Shown: positions 21,970 to 37,895, counted from the first letter of the stretch. The stretch is 64,000 nt of DNA from Spirometra erinaceieuropaei (GCA_902702965.1 CACRXP010000658.1:248358-312357); one strand, 5' to 3'. Made by a program: numbers and translations. Notes: a model not told the origin generated them from the letters alone.

Positions 21970-23930
21970 TGATGACACTTCTAAAACTGAGTGGAGACCT
22001 GGACCGTCTGTTCCAGCCATGCCAGAAAGCTCAACCACTTCCAGTTCAGCTGCCTCCATAGACTACTGCGGCTGAGATGCCAAGACAGGATCCCGGAGAC
22101 GAAAGTCCTAGAACGGACTGGAATTCCCAACATCCACGCCATGCTGAGACAACTGCAACTACGATGGAGCAGCCATCTTGTGAGGATGAACGAAGATCGA
22201 TTAGCCAAAAGACTCACGGAGATGTCACCACAGGTGCTCGCCGACAGGTAGGACAGAAACGACGTTACAAGGACACTCTGAAGGCTTCCTTGAACCGCCT
22301 GCAAATGAACCCGATCAAATGGCAATACCTCGCTCTGGACGGACCGACCTGAAGGAGGACATTGAAAACTGGCGCAGCAGTCTACGAAGCCAACTGCGTC
22401 ACCGCCGCCAAAGCCAAACGCGAAGCTCGCAAATCTCAACTGCTCCCATCTCGAAAGGCCAACTTTCAATCGCCCCCCACTTGCCCACGATGATAGCGGA
22501 CGCTCCGGGCACCCATCGGTCTTACTGGGCATCGTCGGACCCAATGCACCGTCAACTCGACGTAAGTTTCTTTCACTCTCGTCCCTGTCGCAACCCCCCG
22601 CCGACCGCCATCCCCGTCACTAGCGTCCCCACTACCGCCGTCCCGCCACCATCATCCACAGACACCATCCGCCCTGCCCCAACCACTGCGTCGACTGCAG
22701 CGGCCATCACCACCACCACGACCTCACGCACTCCCCCACCGATGGGACGAAGTCCGACGACCTCTCAACCCCTAACATCAACATTCCCACCTCCAGCGAT
22801 GTGGACTCGGTCCATATCTACCCTCACTGCGATTGAATATTCGTCTCACACATCCGCCTGGTTGACTACTTGCGAGTCCATCGCATAGAGGCTGACGAAC
22901 CAGTGCCTGAAGCACCCACATAGGCGAGACGCATCGGCCTCAACTGCCTACATTACCTCCGCATATTCACTCATCTCATTGTCCCATTCAGTCACATGCG
23001 CATCCGCGAAAACCAGCGGTAGGCAACCGCTGGCTGCAGTACACCATCACACATTTCCCAAACAGCACCCGCACCTCACAACACCATCACCCATCGCAAG
23101 CACCCAATTACCACCTTCCACGCAAGTCGGAAGTGTTCTTCTCGGCTCCTTCTCCATGCGGCTACTCTGCTGCATGTGTGATTCGAGTCTGAGACTTTCA
23201 TGGTGCGTCAAACACCGTGGCCTGGAACGCTGTTGACTGACACCCCAACTCAGTCCACTCAGTCTGCCGCTTGTGTGCGTGTTGTTGTTGTTTTTTGGAG
23301 CGGCGGACTGATGGGCTGAGAGCCAGGCTGTCGCGGCTCCTTCTTAAGTGATCTGTGACACAAATGTGGGGAGCGTGTCTGTGTGTGCCTTATTGGTAGT
23401 GCCCCTCAGTCGACGAATATTTGGTTACTCAGCCTTGAAGATTGACGGCCCAGGCAAATGCAGGGCTGCGTGTCATCTTTCTGGGTCTAAAGGTCTGTAA
23501 GTGTCTGCTATGCCAGGATTAACAAATTACTGCCCTCGCAACCTGGTATGCGCTGGCAGTTCCCCCACACCTGGCCTCTCGCCGGTAGATGCGCCCGCGC
23601 TCCCGCTGAGTACACGGGTCGTGCGCATGGCTGTCCAGTCATCATCCTCGTCCTTCTGACCCCTGTTGGGATGTCTTTGTTGTTATGGGTTCAAATCCTG
23701 GTCAAGTGTTTGTTGTGGACCAGGGAGTGTGGTGGTAGGCCTAGGCGCGGATTCATCCGCCGTGCCAGCCAACTACGCCCGCCCTTATCTCTGGTCTTCT
23801 TGATACCGGAGGGAAGTGCGGAAAATGCTGCACAAGTCTACACCTACTATAAACTAAATCACGTGCAATTCACCGTGCCTGCCTCACCCTGCTGTAAAGC
23901 ACACGGTGGACAGTCGAACTGCCGTAGACG
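21970..23930 (+). mobile_element. 5'-truncated, decayed zinc-finger LINE (L2)
   Basis: The + strand reads ETWTVCSSHARKLNHFQFSC, RIPETKVLERTGIPNIHAML and [20 protein letters not shown], then after a frame change [20 protein letters not shown] and [20 protein letters not shown]. It continues into degenerate finger sequence (IGLTGHRRTQC) and a Pro/Thr-rich stretch. The 3' part from about 23.5 kb matches the common LINE tail, with a second partial tail at 23.93-24.07 kb. Multiple stops; dead. Confidence 0.65.
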
Positions 23931-24075
23931 CGGGTTTTCGCCGTACCAGCTACGTGCACCTTCTCCCGCCTCCGTTCTTCTTGACTCTGTCTTGACACCG
24001 GATACAGGTAGGATGGGAGAGAGCGCGATAGATGCTGCGCAGTTCTACTATCACCGCAAACCAATTCATGCATAA
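23930..24075 (+). mobile_element. Second, partial LINE 3' tail
   Basis: CTTCTTGACTCTGTCTTGAC, GATGCTGCGCAGTTCTACTA and a tail up to ATTCATGC repeat the end of L2 directly behind it, giving two LINE ends in tandem. Confidence 0.4.
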
Positions 24076-24443
24076 GTTATCGTCGCGTTATTGTTGCATT
24101 CTAGCCATAATCAGATGGCTGTCACCAAAACATCAAGCTACTCTGTCCTACGTATTCCAGAAGTACGGTTCTGGATTCCCTCGTTTACTCTTTTGGCCCT
24201 GTCCATAGGCCGTTGCTTAATTTAAGGTGTTAACTTTGCATGAAATTCGACATCTGCCCACTGTAGTAAAAGGCTTAGGTAGTCCCCGTGTCGGACGGGA
24301 CGGGAGTGGGTTTTACGTGAACTTTTCTTACTATACTAACTCTGTCTCACTGAGTTTCAACCGCACTAGAAGCCCTGGCTTTACATTTTGCCTACCAACA
24401 TATTTCTGCCTCTTTCATGGATTTGCACCAGGACTATTGATCT

Positions 24444-24609
24444 AGGCAGCATGTTATTACCGACAAAGACAAGAGAGACTGGAATGGCCATTTCTGACTT
24501 ATTAGCCGTCGTCAGCCAGTCGTACCTAGCCCCGAAGTGTGGAACACCCGAGGCTCCAGAAGTGGCCATTTCAGTCTCCTTTGTCTTTGTCGGTAATAAC
24601 ATACTGCCT
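24444..24609. mobile_element. MITE-like element with 54-bp terminal inverted repeats
   Basis: The left arm (GGCAGCATGTTATTACCGAC and on to GGCCATTTCTGA) is repeated as its complement at the right end (TCCAGAAGTGGCCATTTCAG to AACATACTGCC) with only a few differences. The core is about 60 bases. Total length is about 166 bases with no coding capacity. A half arm recurs at 38781-38812. No clear target-site duplication was seen. Confidence 0.6.
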
Positions 24610-27270
24610 GTCTGTGGCATGGGACACTGAAAGCAAGAAATAATACCACAAATTAATTACACACTCACCTTCGCTGAGTTGAGTGAGACGACTGACTTAA
24701 TCTATACTGACTGTTCTCCTCCTGAAAACTGTTGTTTCTCTTGTCTTGACCTGCCCTAGGTTCAGATACTTGTAGATCACGTCAGCCACTGTCTTCGGTC
24801 TCATCTCCACCCGGACTGACTCCTACTCGCCCTGATAAACGGGCGGAGAGGGCTGATCCCGTGGGTTACTTCTTTAGAATAAAGTATCCAGGCCGCCCTA
24901 GATCGTCAAATGACGGGATATCTGTGTCCTCTGAATGAAGGTCAGATTGAGACGATTCCCTCGCTGTGACCGTTGTGGCTGCAGTCCGTATGACCTAGGT
25001 TTCGCGTAGGCTGAAGGTTCGGCAGTCGTGTGTTACGCATGGACGGATTTATACGCAAAGTCAGTCCGTGTGCCGAGGCCTGTTCCCAGTCGCTCGGCAC
25101 AGTCTTCTCAGGTTGGCACCGTGAGTGGGGAGTGAGATCACTGTAAGGATGCCCTATCCGTGAAAGCCACGCCAGTGTTCATGATTACTACCGATGAAGT
25201 GTGAATCCGTGGCTCAAGTAACAAAATTATGGTGTCATTGGTAAACGAGTTTCCTTTTCTTTCTTATCAACTATGAGCAAATAATAGGCTGTCGTTTCGA
25301 AAGTAGCTTACCACATAAGGGTTGTTCAACTGCTTAAAACGTAATGCAAACGTAATTGCAAACAAACCATGTACAGACAAGCCGATTTCGCTGACAGTTA
25401 GTTCCGCCTTTGCGCAATAAGATATCGGCATAACACATGTTGCGCGCTAGCAACTGGCGTCCACGGGTGGACACAGTATCAGTAGTTTTTGCGGATGCGT
25501 ATTCCTCATTCCAAATCCTGGAGTTCACTTTGTGCGCCCTATAAAAAACCCCACCCTCTTCCCTTTTAATGCCTAACCCTCCCTCAAAATCTGAATAATT
25601 TAAGAAGACCTACTTAACAGCAAGTGTTTGTGGTCGGAAAGCTGTGGGTGTGGAGCAGTGGAGGCTCATGATAAAAGCATAAATTTCCCAGGAAGCAGCA
25701 GTTTGTAAACCTGTGCTCTCAGATTTCTTACAGAGACCATACCTGACAAAAAGTAGGTTTAAGTTGAGAGCCAGCCATGAACTCCCCCCCCCCACCACAG
25801 TAAGTTAGCTTACTAGAGACATAGATCCTCAAAGTCCCTGTCTCTCCTTTTTCAATAACAGATGCTTCAGGCAATTTGGGTACAGTCTCATTGACCTTTT
25901 CCTATTAACCATTCCTTCGGGTGCCATTGACTTTATTGTCTGTGACTCTGTTGGCAGTTAGGTATGTGCTGGCAGCGCAGCGTAATGCAAACAAAGTGCC
26001 CTTCAGAAGTACCCTTATCATGGCGCCAGTACGACGACGTCCTTCTATATAGAGTGTTTCCCGTCCGGATTCCTTTATGTTAGGCTACGTGTCATGGCAA
26101 CGACACGTCCCTTGGTGCGTGGGGAGACATTCTTATCAGTGCACTCATTCCTGTATGGGATGCGCGTAGCAGGGTGCTGTAGCAGGGATTTTGCCTACGC
26201 ACTTGAAGAAGGCAGTTTGATTACCAGGAGGAGCGCAGATAATAAAAAACGGGGTGAAGACTGTCGCCGCATGGGACAGAAACTCCTTCGATGAATTACT
26301 TTTCCAGAGAAAATCAGTTACCCTTAAATTAAGATATGTTCTGGGGTCATACAAAGCGTGGGGGAAGCAATGCGTCCGTTGTAAAGGAGGTTTTTAGGTT
26401 ATTACATTATTAGAAAGGGAATAGTCAACAAAAAACCGAAAAAGTACAGAATTAGCCAGTGGCTCTTCAGGTCCCAAAGTCCCTTCACACTATACCGCAT
26501 GGGTATCTTGATTGAAAGTTTTTTGGTTCAGCACACTTGAATTGAAGAAGTAGTGTATGCCTTCCCCCAAAACCATTGGTACTAAAGTCATCTCTAGAAA
26601 AATAATCAGACAGGTACTGCTCAATCATGTCATGTTAGATTAATCATCAATTTATTTGCGGTATCTCATCTAGGCGCCCAAATAAGCATATTTTTCATAT
26701 ACGTAAAAGAGAATAATCCAGGTCGGTACCGGTTGTATGCGCGTTCTGCATGAACTTGTGACTTGTATCAAGTCTTTCCAAACTTCCAGCTGAGCATGGT
26801 TCGGATAGTAATGTCATATGTAAGCGTAACGTATTCGTCCGTACGTTGTTACCCTTGGGGGCATCATTTTGTGGTACATATTGAGAGAGATCGGCGGACC
26901 ACAAAAGAACCAACTGTTATCCCAAAAGTGAGGAATTCCTACTTTTTGTCTATCAGAACCACAAAATAATACCTTCACGTAGAAGTTTGTAGTAGTTGCC
27001 TCTGTCAATTTTGCAGAACGTATTGGTTTTTCTAATTAATCATAAATCCACTGGTTTTCAGTATTTTCCAGTCCTTGCCTATTTCTATCATCATACCTGC
27101 TGCCGGAAGCATCTTGACACCAACACTGCTTGTTCTGGCTTACCAAATTAGGCAAAAACAATTCACTGTCCATGTCAAAGACTATATAGCAACTTATAAC
27201 TTGGGGCTGTCGCAAGCACGATGAAGATTATAATAACCTTAATCACAAAGATGGATTTCGCGTTAGTACT
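24610..27270. other. Unassigned
   Basis: No supported gene. A ten-C run lies at 25786-25795. Confidence 0.3.
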
Positions 27271-28146
27271 GCACCTGACCGATCTTATCAAATGCTAACC
27301 GAAATTCGGAAAGGTATTTTCGATTAGAAAGTACTATTAAGGCTGGGCTTTGGCATTGATTATCGTGTGACATAATCTCAAGGGGTTCTAGCTACGACAG
27401 GATGTCGGCTTTTGGATGAATCTTTCTGGCAACATGCAAGAACTACACTGAGACAAGAATGACAACTTAACTTGTATAAGCCTTTTTCATTGATTTCCAA
27501 TGTCCTTAAATAATTTGATATTTTTATTGCTAACGTCCTCCAAAATATCCCTTATTTTTTCCGCTTCTGTAGGCAGTTAAGGCCTCTTCAAATTTAATAC
27601 TCAAACGAAAGGTGTATTTCGATTTAAGAAAGTTTTTAAGTTCCCCAATAGTTCTGAGCCCGATCCGCTGTTGCATTTGTGTTTGAAGTTCTTGACTTAC
27701 ATGCTGTTTTCTTTTCGTGTAGGGAAAATCATGCACTCACCTATGTCATTATCAGGCACTATATAGGGCTGAAGGGTTCACTGAGATACCGAACCCTCTG
27801 CACCTGCGCCGTGCAGCAACAGAATACCGGTGAAACGTGCGTGTCTGGGCTTTTAGCTACTACCTGTCCTGCTTGTATGGTATCTTCTAACACTAAAGTG
27901 TATTTGAATTTGCAAGAGCATCGAAAGTTGACTAAAAATGCGTATTACTTAATTAGGCAGTTTTTGTTGAGTGCGATATTTGCAGACGGCTGGAAAAACG
28001 TGCATTCAAACGTCAACATCCTAGCGTGTCTAGAGTATCTTGAGATTTTATCGCGTGATAATCATTACTACAGTCCCGCTTAATTAATCCTTAGTTATCG
28101 AAAACGCATGTCAGAATTCCTATTAATTTCATGAAATCGGTCACTG
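27271..28146. mobile_element. Inverted-repeat DNA element (TIR family, T3)
   Basis: The ends are inverted: GCACCTGACCGATCTTATCA...TTTTCGATTAG on the left and the complement of CAGTGACCGATTTCATG...GTTTTCGATAAC on the right. The interior shares GGCTTTTAGC-ACCTG-GCTNGTATGGTATCTTC with 1.55, 2.12 and 56.1 kb. There is no transposase frame, so it is non-autonomous. Confidence 0.4.
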
Positions 28147-28953
28147 AATGCGCTTGGTCAATGGGAGCAGGCACTCATCACTATAGGTACAGTAGGCGAT
28201 TTCCACGACCTGCCTCACTAGAAATTGCTTTGTTAATCCTAGGTTTTTTTTACGAATTTCGATATTCTTAGCGTACATCAAGTCTTGCGAAATACTAACG
28301 GTTCCCCACCACTGATGGTGTATTTTACAACAACGATTTAGAAGTTTCAATTTTCACTGTGCTGCACGGACTTTAGGCAGTTAGTTACGGGCAATGCATT
28401 TTATACGGCATGTATGTAAAATTCTCCATCTACCCAAGGAAAAACCCCATAGATCACTTTGGTCATGTTAAATCAGTCCAACCGCTATAGGTCCTCAAAA
28501 TCGTTACTGTTCGCAAACGGCGGTAACGCGTAATTTGCAAATGGACCTACTAGCAAATCTGACGTCAGAAAGACGATTCACATTAACGTGGACATGTGTA
28601 ATTAATCTTTCCATGTCTGTATGAACATTTAGTGTACCTGCAACAGTCCATAGGTGTACGGCTGCTATGACCGACCACTGTGTCCGCGATATGTAGCTGA
28701 CAACGATTTTTAAAAGGCACCTGAAGCGTCGCTGAACAAAAATTTCAGCGTAAAATATCGGCCGGATGCGTTTATGTAGCCCCAGCTGAAGTTAGCAAAT
28801 CCCAGTCACTTCTAATACGGGACCGGTGGTAATAGGGGTTTTTACAGGTGGTACCGGGGAACGCACAGGCGACGAGATCAAGTAATTGTATGCAAAAGAA
28901 AAGCTATTGGGAATTCGCGGCCGTACTTTTGATGGTTGAGAAATGGTTGTGCT

Positions 28954-29031
28954 AATCCCTAACTTTACCCCTTAATCCTAAACCCTAACCCTTACCCCTA
29001 ATCATAACCCCTAACCCTAACCCTTAACCCC
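28954..29031 (-). repeat. Interstitial telomere-like repeat
   Basis: About 78 bases of imperfect CCCTAA/CCCCTAA/CCCTTAA units, i.e. TTAGGG-type on the - strand. TTAGGG is the telomere repeat of flatworms and most animals. It is short and degenerate and not at a sequence end. Confidence 0.6.
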
Positions 29032-29853
29032 AATTCCGGCAGTATTTTGTCCATCAGGCGGGGCTACCAAACCACATCTTACCAAAGTATCTTTTCCCGG
29101 TTCTGCATTAAAGATGATGCCTTGAATTTGATAACGGAAGGCGTTTTAACTTGCGGTTGACCAGAAAATCCGCAAATACGGGGATTGTTTAAAGACAAGA
29201 ACTAATTACACAAAAATGAACGAAATCCTGCTTGAGAATCAGTTATTATTTAAAGTGATTTGAGACATTTAATAAACAAACGGGAGCCAACAAAAAAGCG
29301 GATTTCACTCCACCTTGTGAATTTAGAATCAATGCTTATTGACACTTTGCTGGATGTGCGTGTAATACATGCTTACATACTCCTGTTGGAAGCAACTCAA
29401 TGGACGTTTATGTCTTGCTTCATGTCACTGTGATGTGAACAGTGCCTGTTAGTAAAAATAAAGTATATTTTCCTCTCTGAGTGTTACCATCAACGTGCAT
29501 GCTATTTTACCGTAAGTGTACAGTAGGTGGGCTGACTCATGAAATGTCAACCGAAATTCCGATATGCATTTTCGGGAAATGATTTTCGATGCCCCTAAAA
29601 GTCCAATTATATTTCATAGAAAAACTGCATAAAAATATTCATTCTTTCCCTCATACGGCAGATAACTACGCCTTCTTTAAAATTTACACTCGAAGAAGGG
29701 ACATAATTCGGCTTTAAAAAAGTTTCTAACTTTGCGACTTTTAAATACCGTGAAATGGCCGTTCATAAATCGTAATGTCTCTGCATTTATCAATGTGGCT
29801 GGTAAAGTTAACAATATTGTTCAAATCCACTGCTAAATTTTATGAGCCCTATG

Positions 29854-33008
<3,155 letters not shown>

Positions 33009-33238
33009 TGGCCCCCTTTATTACCGTAGGGAAATGTGTGGTTTTCCGTACGCGGAAAATATACGGCTTGTAGTTTCGAAACCCTGAATCCAAGTGTAAC
33101 GGTATCCTGAGGTAACTGAAATATTATAGAATTATGTTGCAGACTGACTAGTTTTACAACCCTACTTAATTAAGCTTTTCGAAACGAAAGCGCATTTCGG
33201 AATTTCGGTTGACATTTCGTGAGTTAGCTCACCTATTG

Positions 33239-36200
33239 CAGAACTTAAAATGGAAAAGTGTTTGACAATGAAAATAAAGACTGACTTGGAAGGTTTCTTG
33301 AGCGAAAATCCTCTGGAAGGATTCGCGGAAGTGAGCGCGAAGGTCGAACTTTTCATGTCTCAGCGCATTAGACTAAGTAAGATAACCTGAAGCCTTATGG
33401 GTCGCAAGGTTTTCCACGACAACTTACAGAAAACTCGGCAACCTGTCGTAGGTTACCAACCTCGTGAAATTCAGATATATTTCCGAAAAAGTCCTGATAC
33501 CTCGAGAACCGTGACAAATCCATCGTCTCTAAAACCCAATTAAAATCAAGCGACCATCAATTCAATAACATAGATAGCGTCATACAAACGTTAAAGTAGT
33601 ACTGCGCCGGTCGAAAATAGCAATTTTTGTGACAGTAGAATTGTAGAAAATTGAAAACTCGTGTCGAGTAATTTACTCTAATCTGTAAAAGTGCACGGTG
33701 CATAATCGTGCAAACAACTGGGTGAGCAGAACAATATAACAGGAAAAATAACAAAGACAATTTTAGGTAATTCTTGAGCTAAGCATTCTCCAAGACGCAG
33801 TATAATGACAAATCAACTGCCTTATTTCAAGAGAACGAGTAAACTTTAAATCCTTTGTTTTAGCTCTGTTCGAGGTGTAAATAATTCAGTGGAGATATAT
33901 TTTGTTAGATTTTATGATTAAAATCGTAGGATGAATGGAAGTTTTCCTGAGTCGCATGTGGGAGACCGGTCGATCAAGCCTGCAATTTCCCGCGCCGATG
34001 GCGAATGTTTTATAGTAAAAATTGGTGTATGCTTTTTGCGGACGATGTAATCCGTTGAATCTCTAAACGTCATTGAAGTGACAGTGGATGCTTTAAGTTT
34101 TTGGTGCTCTATTTTTCTTCTCCGAAAAGATAGTTTTTGCTATTTTTGACTATAAAAAGTCTAATAATTAGGGGGTTCCTAAAAGCTCTCACTAGTGTAT
34201 GGAGTTCTCAAAAAGTTTTTTGCCGGGAATGACAGTCTGAGCATTGTTCGTATGCTCATAGGCACGGGAAACCTCATCGTGGAGGAAAATGATGGTCTTT
34301 CATAAAGGCCTGCAATGAAAACCCCCGTGATGATAAGGAAAGGATCTAACTAGTTCTTTCTTTGCAGCCCCCTTTCTAGACTGTTTCGCAGATGACGGTT
34401 CACATCCTCTTTATTTTTAGCAATTAAAGTATGAGAGAAAAATGAAACTTCTCGCCGATTAATGCACTTTACTGACTGATACTGAAGCTATTATAGCCAT
34501 ACTCAAAATTAACTCTGTTTTCTCTTTATTTTGGAACCGATTAAGGCGGCATTTCAAGAAATTCATATCACGGTAAATATGCATACATTTGAAAGTAGAA
34601 TATTATTGAAAGTTAATCATCTTACCATGGACTCAATATTTCAACAAACTATTCTGTTGGTGGGCTTTTGGGTCGCTTCTAGAATATGTATACATGCTTA
34701 AAAACCACCCGTTTGATAATACGAATATTGCTCGTTGGTGTTATTATCATATTGTAAGGCATGACATTGCTCATATTTACGAATCAGCAGAAAAACGTCT
34801 ACATTTCTCAAAGCAAAGTGGTTATCCACAACTTGTCTGGGTTGAATATCAGCTATCCATTCAGTCAGTCGTCATATGTTAACTGCAATTAAGACGTGTC
34901 ATGTTCCCAAAAGTCAAATCGTGAATACTTGTAAAGGCTAAAGTCTTCGATTATGGCAAGAGAAGAGACGGCCTTTTGGAGCTGAGGAACAAAGTTGAAC
35001 AGAGCTACTATTTGAAATTTTCGAAGAAGGATTTCCCTTTTTTGAAAATAGCACGGCTACTCAAATTTTGAATCACGGAAAACAGTGAAACTGTAAGTTG
35101 GCAAAAAAAGTCATAATTAACCTTTCTCATTTTAATTTACTCTCTCGACTAGCAAAACACGTAAAGGCAGGCGAATTTGGTCTACAGAGAAGATTATTTC
35201 TATCTAAAATGGCCGCTTCTTTGATAAAAAAAAAACTTGTAAGCACATTTTGTTTGGGGGAAAGGCTCGGCAAAAAACGGGTTCAGTTACTAAGCAGATC
35301 TTAGGAACTTCAAGATACCCCGAATTGACTACCTAAGCTTTGGCCATCAAGATTACCTAATTTTGTCGCCTACAGAAGCATATCGCTGAAACATCGGGAG
35401 CTAAGTCAGGCGCTGCTACGCTCGCATCAAGCGGAAGTGCATTAGGCGGTGCAAGTGGTTGAACACGATTGATGTGTTCTAAAGTACCCAACGCGGCACA
35501 TAAAAATTTTTCGCTCAGAATACTTTAACTTTGTTATAACTTAAAAAGGTATTTCAGCCGAAATAGGCGCTTCTATATAACCAAAAGATTGCCCGCATAG
35601 ACAAACGCGTTCGACAGGGTCTTCACAGCTGTACACCCAATTATGTCAGCTAAGTCAGACTTGAAAAGCTTAGGAAAACTGTCTTCTGCCTTTTTATCAG
35701 TTTTTCCGTCACAAATCCGTTTAGACACTGTAAGGATAATTTCACCATCTTCAAGAAAGCAGGAGGATTTCGACAGTAAGCATTCCTAATTGCAACATCT
35801 GGGCGTGCCTATACCCTACAAAGTAACAATACTAGCAGGTAGCATTCTTTCACTTTTGGCATAAACAGAGGTGGTTTTGCCCCGTCTATTACTAAGTAAA
35901 TGAGTAATATGAAAATGGAAAGGATTCCCCATATGTCACTTGAATTATATTTTAATATTACCAGTGTCGTGGCCTAGCTTACTCAAATCGACTGAATAAG
36001 GTCTAGAATTAAGCAAATACGACGAAAAAAGCGCATAAGAAGCTTATATTCTTGGCCGGTATGAAGTCGTTTTGTGTCATCCTACGAAAGCAATCAAAAC
36101 AGACTACTGTGGATAAATGTCACAATGGACCCCAAACTGCAGAGTAGCCTTCAAGACCTGTAATTATATAAGAGTTCTGATATTTACAACATAGGGCGTG

Positions 36201-36776
36201 CGTCTCTTATGGATTGAACTGAAGATACCGAAAGTAAAAAGGCATTTTTAAACGTATGCAATGTTTCGACCTGGTAGTGTGCGATACGCGCAGAAGAACT
36301 GTTTAGATTTGTCAGCCATTGCGCGCACATAAACATCCAAAGGCCTTGACGTAGTCTTGCCGTTGGAACGCGGTGGGCCTATCAGGTTCCTAGATATTGT
36401 AATCCGCCGATAAATCGCTCGGTAATTAAACCTCAAAATCGTATTCTCACTACTGTTGGCAATCGTTACTCATGTTTCAATGTCTCCTTCCTAGTCTTTT
36501 GCTTAGCACTGCCAGAATGAAGAGTTGTTTATGAATGTGCCCCAAGTCTGGGTGTTGCTTTGGGAATATTAAACGCCCCAACGAACCTCACATAACATGT
36601 TCCGGCCACTCTTCTGACATAACTAATTAGATTTACTGGTTAGTAGACAAACTGACATGAGAGGATCATTTGTTGAACACATAAACATGTGCTTGCGTAG
36701 GCCAGGTCACAGCAAAACCGCCCACTCTCAGACACCTCCTGTTTGCGCGAATAAAGGCGCCAGCTGCCGAAATGTG
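33239..36776. other. Gene-free AT-rich stretch upstream of peptide copy 2
   Basis: No recognised coding or mobile sequence. It ends at the TATA box of copy 2. Confidence 0.3.
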
Positions 36777-36784
36777 TATAAAAG
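36777..36784 (+). promoter_or_regulatory. TATA box of peptide gene copy 2
   Basis: A canonical TATAAAAG followed by GCAGC lies 51 bases upstream of the ATG at 36828. The expected start site is near 36807, giving a very short leader. The same TAAAAGGCAGC string recurs at 37600 in front of the third copy. Confidence 0.55.
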
Positions 36785-36827
36785 GCAGCCAATGCTGCGG
36801 ATTCCTTCAATCTATAGGAGAACTAAC

Positions 36828-37229
36828 ATGTCTGCAAACTGTTCAGGACTGCGGTGGCATCCTCTTCTTCTCTTCTCCCTCTTCTGCTTCATCGTTCTGC
36901 TGGATGCAGCCACCCCACAGGAGGCCTCAGTGGGAAAAAATCTCACCAGCAGGGCTAGAGGAGGAGGAGGAGGAGGAGGAGGGGGGGGGGAAATATGCCA
37001 GACAAGAGAGAAGTAGGAGGAGGAGGATGATTAGGAGGGTGTGCAAGCGAATGTAGTCGACGGCGAGACAGTTGAGTAGCCAGGACGGCCAACTAATCCA
37101 CTCATGCCAGCCGGTCGGTGGGAGCGCTCTCGCGAATGTTTCAAACGACTTCTACGTGGACGAGGATGCAGGGCAGGACGTCGCCAGCAGCCGACGCAGC
37201 ATGTCAACATCGTCCGTATATCCTTTTAA
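36828..37229 (+). pseudogene. Peptide precursor relative (copy 2), interrupted by stops
   Basis: The ATG at 36828 opens a clear signal peptide (HPLLLFSLFCFIVLLDAATP) and a short pro-region. A GGA/G-rich run follows at about 36958-36991 and then a TAG at 37014-37016. The end of copy 1 reappears in the same frame at 37113-37229: a Trp/Arg-rich start, then CFKRLLRGRGCRAGRRQQP, then the tail HVNIVRISF and a stop. Three TAG codons separate the halves (37014, 37032 and 37077). The second cysteine of copy 1 is replaced, but a cysteine precedes the KR. It is either a pseudogene opened by expansion of the GGA run, or a gene with a short intron. A 59-base GT...AG candidate (37013-37071) does not restore the frame by itself. 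The conserved promoter and tail argue for recent function. Confidence 0.5.
36957..36991 (+). repeat. GGA/G-rich run in peptide copy 2
   Basis: Several GGA units followed by ten G's. It encodes poly-Gly in the precursor frame and immediately precedes the interrupting stops. Such runs are prone to slippage and to sequencing error. Confidence 0.8.
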
Positions 37230-37597
37230 CTGTCCATCGACCCAAAGGTGAACATTCCATTCTTCATCGGTTACAAAGTTGCATTTTTTGATATAGTTAC
37301 TGACTTTGAATGGGAATAAAGCAACTTTAAAATAGCAGCAGTTCTCTGCTTGTAAGAGTCCGGTGTAGAAAGGATAAAGGAGGCCTTATAAAATGTGTCG
37401 ATTCCTGTGGAATCCTGTATGATTTCTTGTGGCATTTGTCTGAATATGTGGTCGGCTAGATCGGCAATCCCATATGACGCCACCACAATTGCAATTAACG
37501 GCTACAGCCGTGAGAGAATATACTCTAGTTGACCAAATGTGCAAGCCAGCTATCTGATAAGAAGTAAAAGGTACGTTATGTGTGCTTGATTTAAAAA

Positions 37598-37610
37598 CAT
37601 AAAAGGCAGC
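37598..37610 (+). promoter_or_regulatory. TATA-like element of peptide copy 3
   Basis: CATAAAAGGCAGC shares TAAAAGGCAGC with the TATA region of copy 2 and stands a similar distance ahead of signal-peptide-like sequence. Confidence 0.35.
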
Positions 37611-37624
37611 ACCCTTGACAATTT

Positions 37625-37895
37625 TTCCCTCTTCCTTCCTACTTCTATCTTCTCCTTAATGCGGTAATTTCGGAAGCAACCTCGTTATGAAGGGAATCAT
37701 TAGATCGCCTAGAAGAGGGAGGATTTCATGAATGAAACGAAGCTAAGGTCGATGAGTATCCAAACAGGACCATTAATGAATGTGACATCAGAAGAGAGCT
37801 AGGCGGTTTCTCCGAGGTCGCGGTTACACCGATTGGGAATCCCCTCAACCGCTTCAAAGCGCACACGTTTTCTTTCCATATGTCGACTGATACCT
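37625..37895 (+). pseudogene. Degenerate third copy of the peptide precursor
   Basis: This stretch aligns in pieces with copy 1. A hydrophobic stretch (SYFYLLLNAVISEATSL) resembles a signal peptide but has no ATG and ends in a stop. ESLDRLEEGG then matches SDRLEKEALQG of copy 1. After a frame change RRFLRGRG at about 37800 matches KRFLRGRG. The end is diverged (HVFFPY at the position of the N-I-V-R-I-x-F tail) and both cysteines are absent. The lost start, several stops and a frameshift mark it as a pseudogene. It lies about 0.8 kb downstream of copy 2 in the same orientation, as expected of a tandem duplicate. Confidence 0.4.

Noticed and set aside
21981..22544. 187-codon - strand frame
   Set aside because: It is antisense to the LINE L2 coding remnant, which carries the recognisable motifs.
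23680..23705. GGGTTCAAATCC, like a tRNA or SINE B box
   Set aside because: It lies in the LINE tail, where other copies read CAAAATCCTGGT; no A box or tRNA fold is present.
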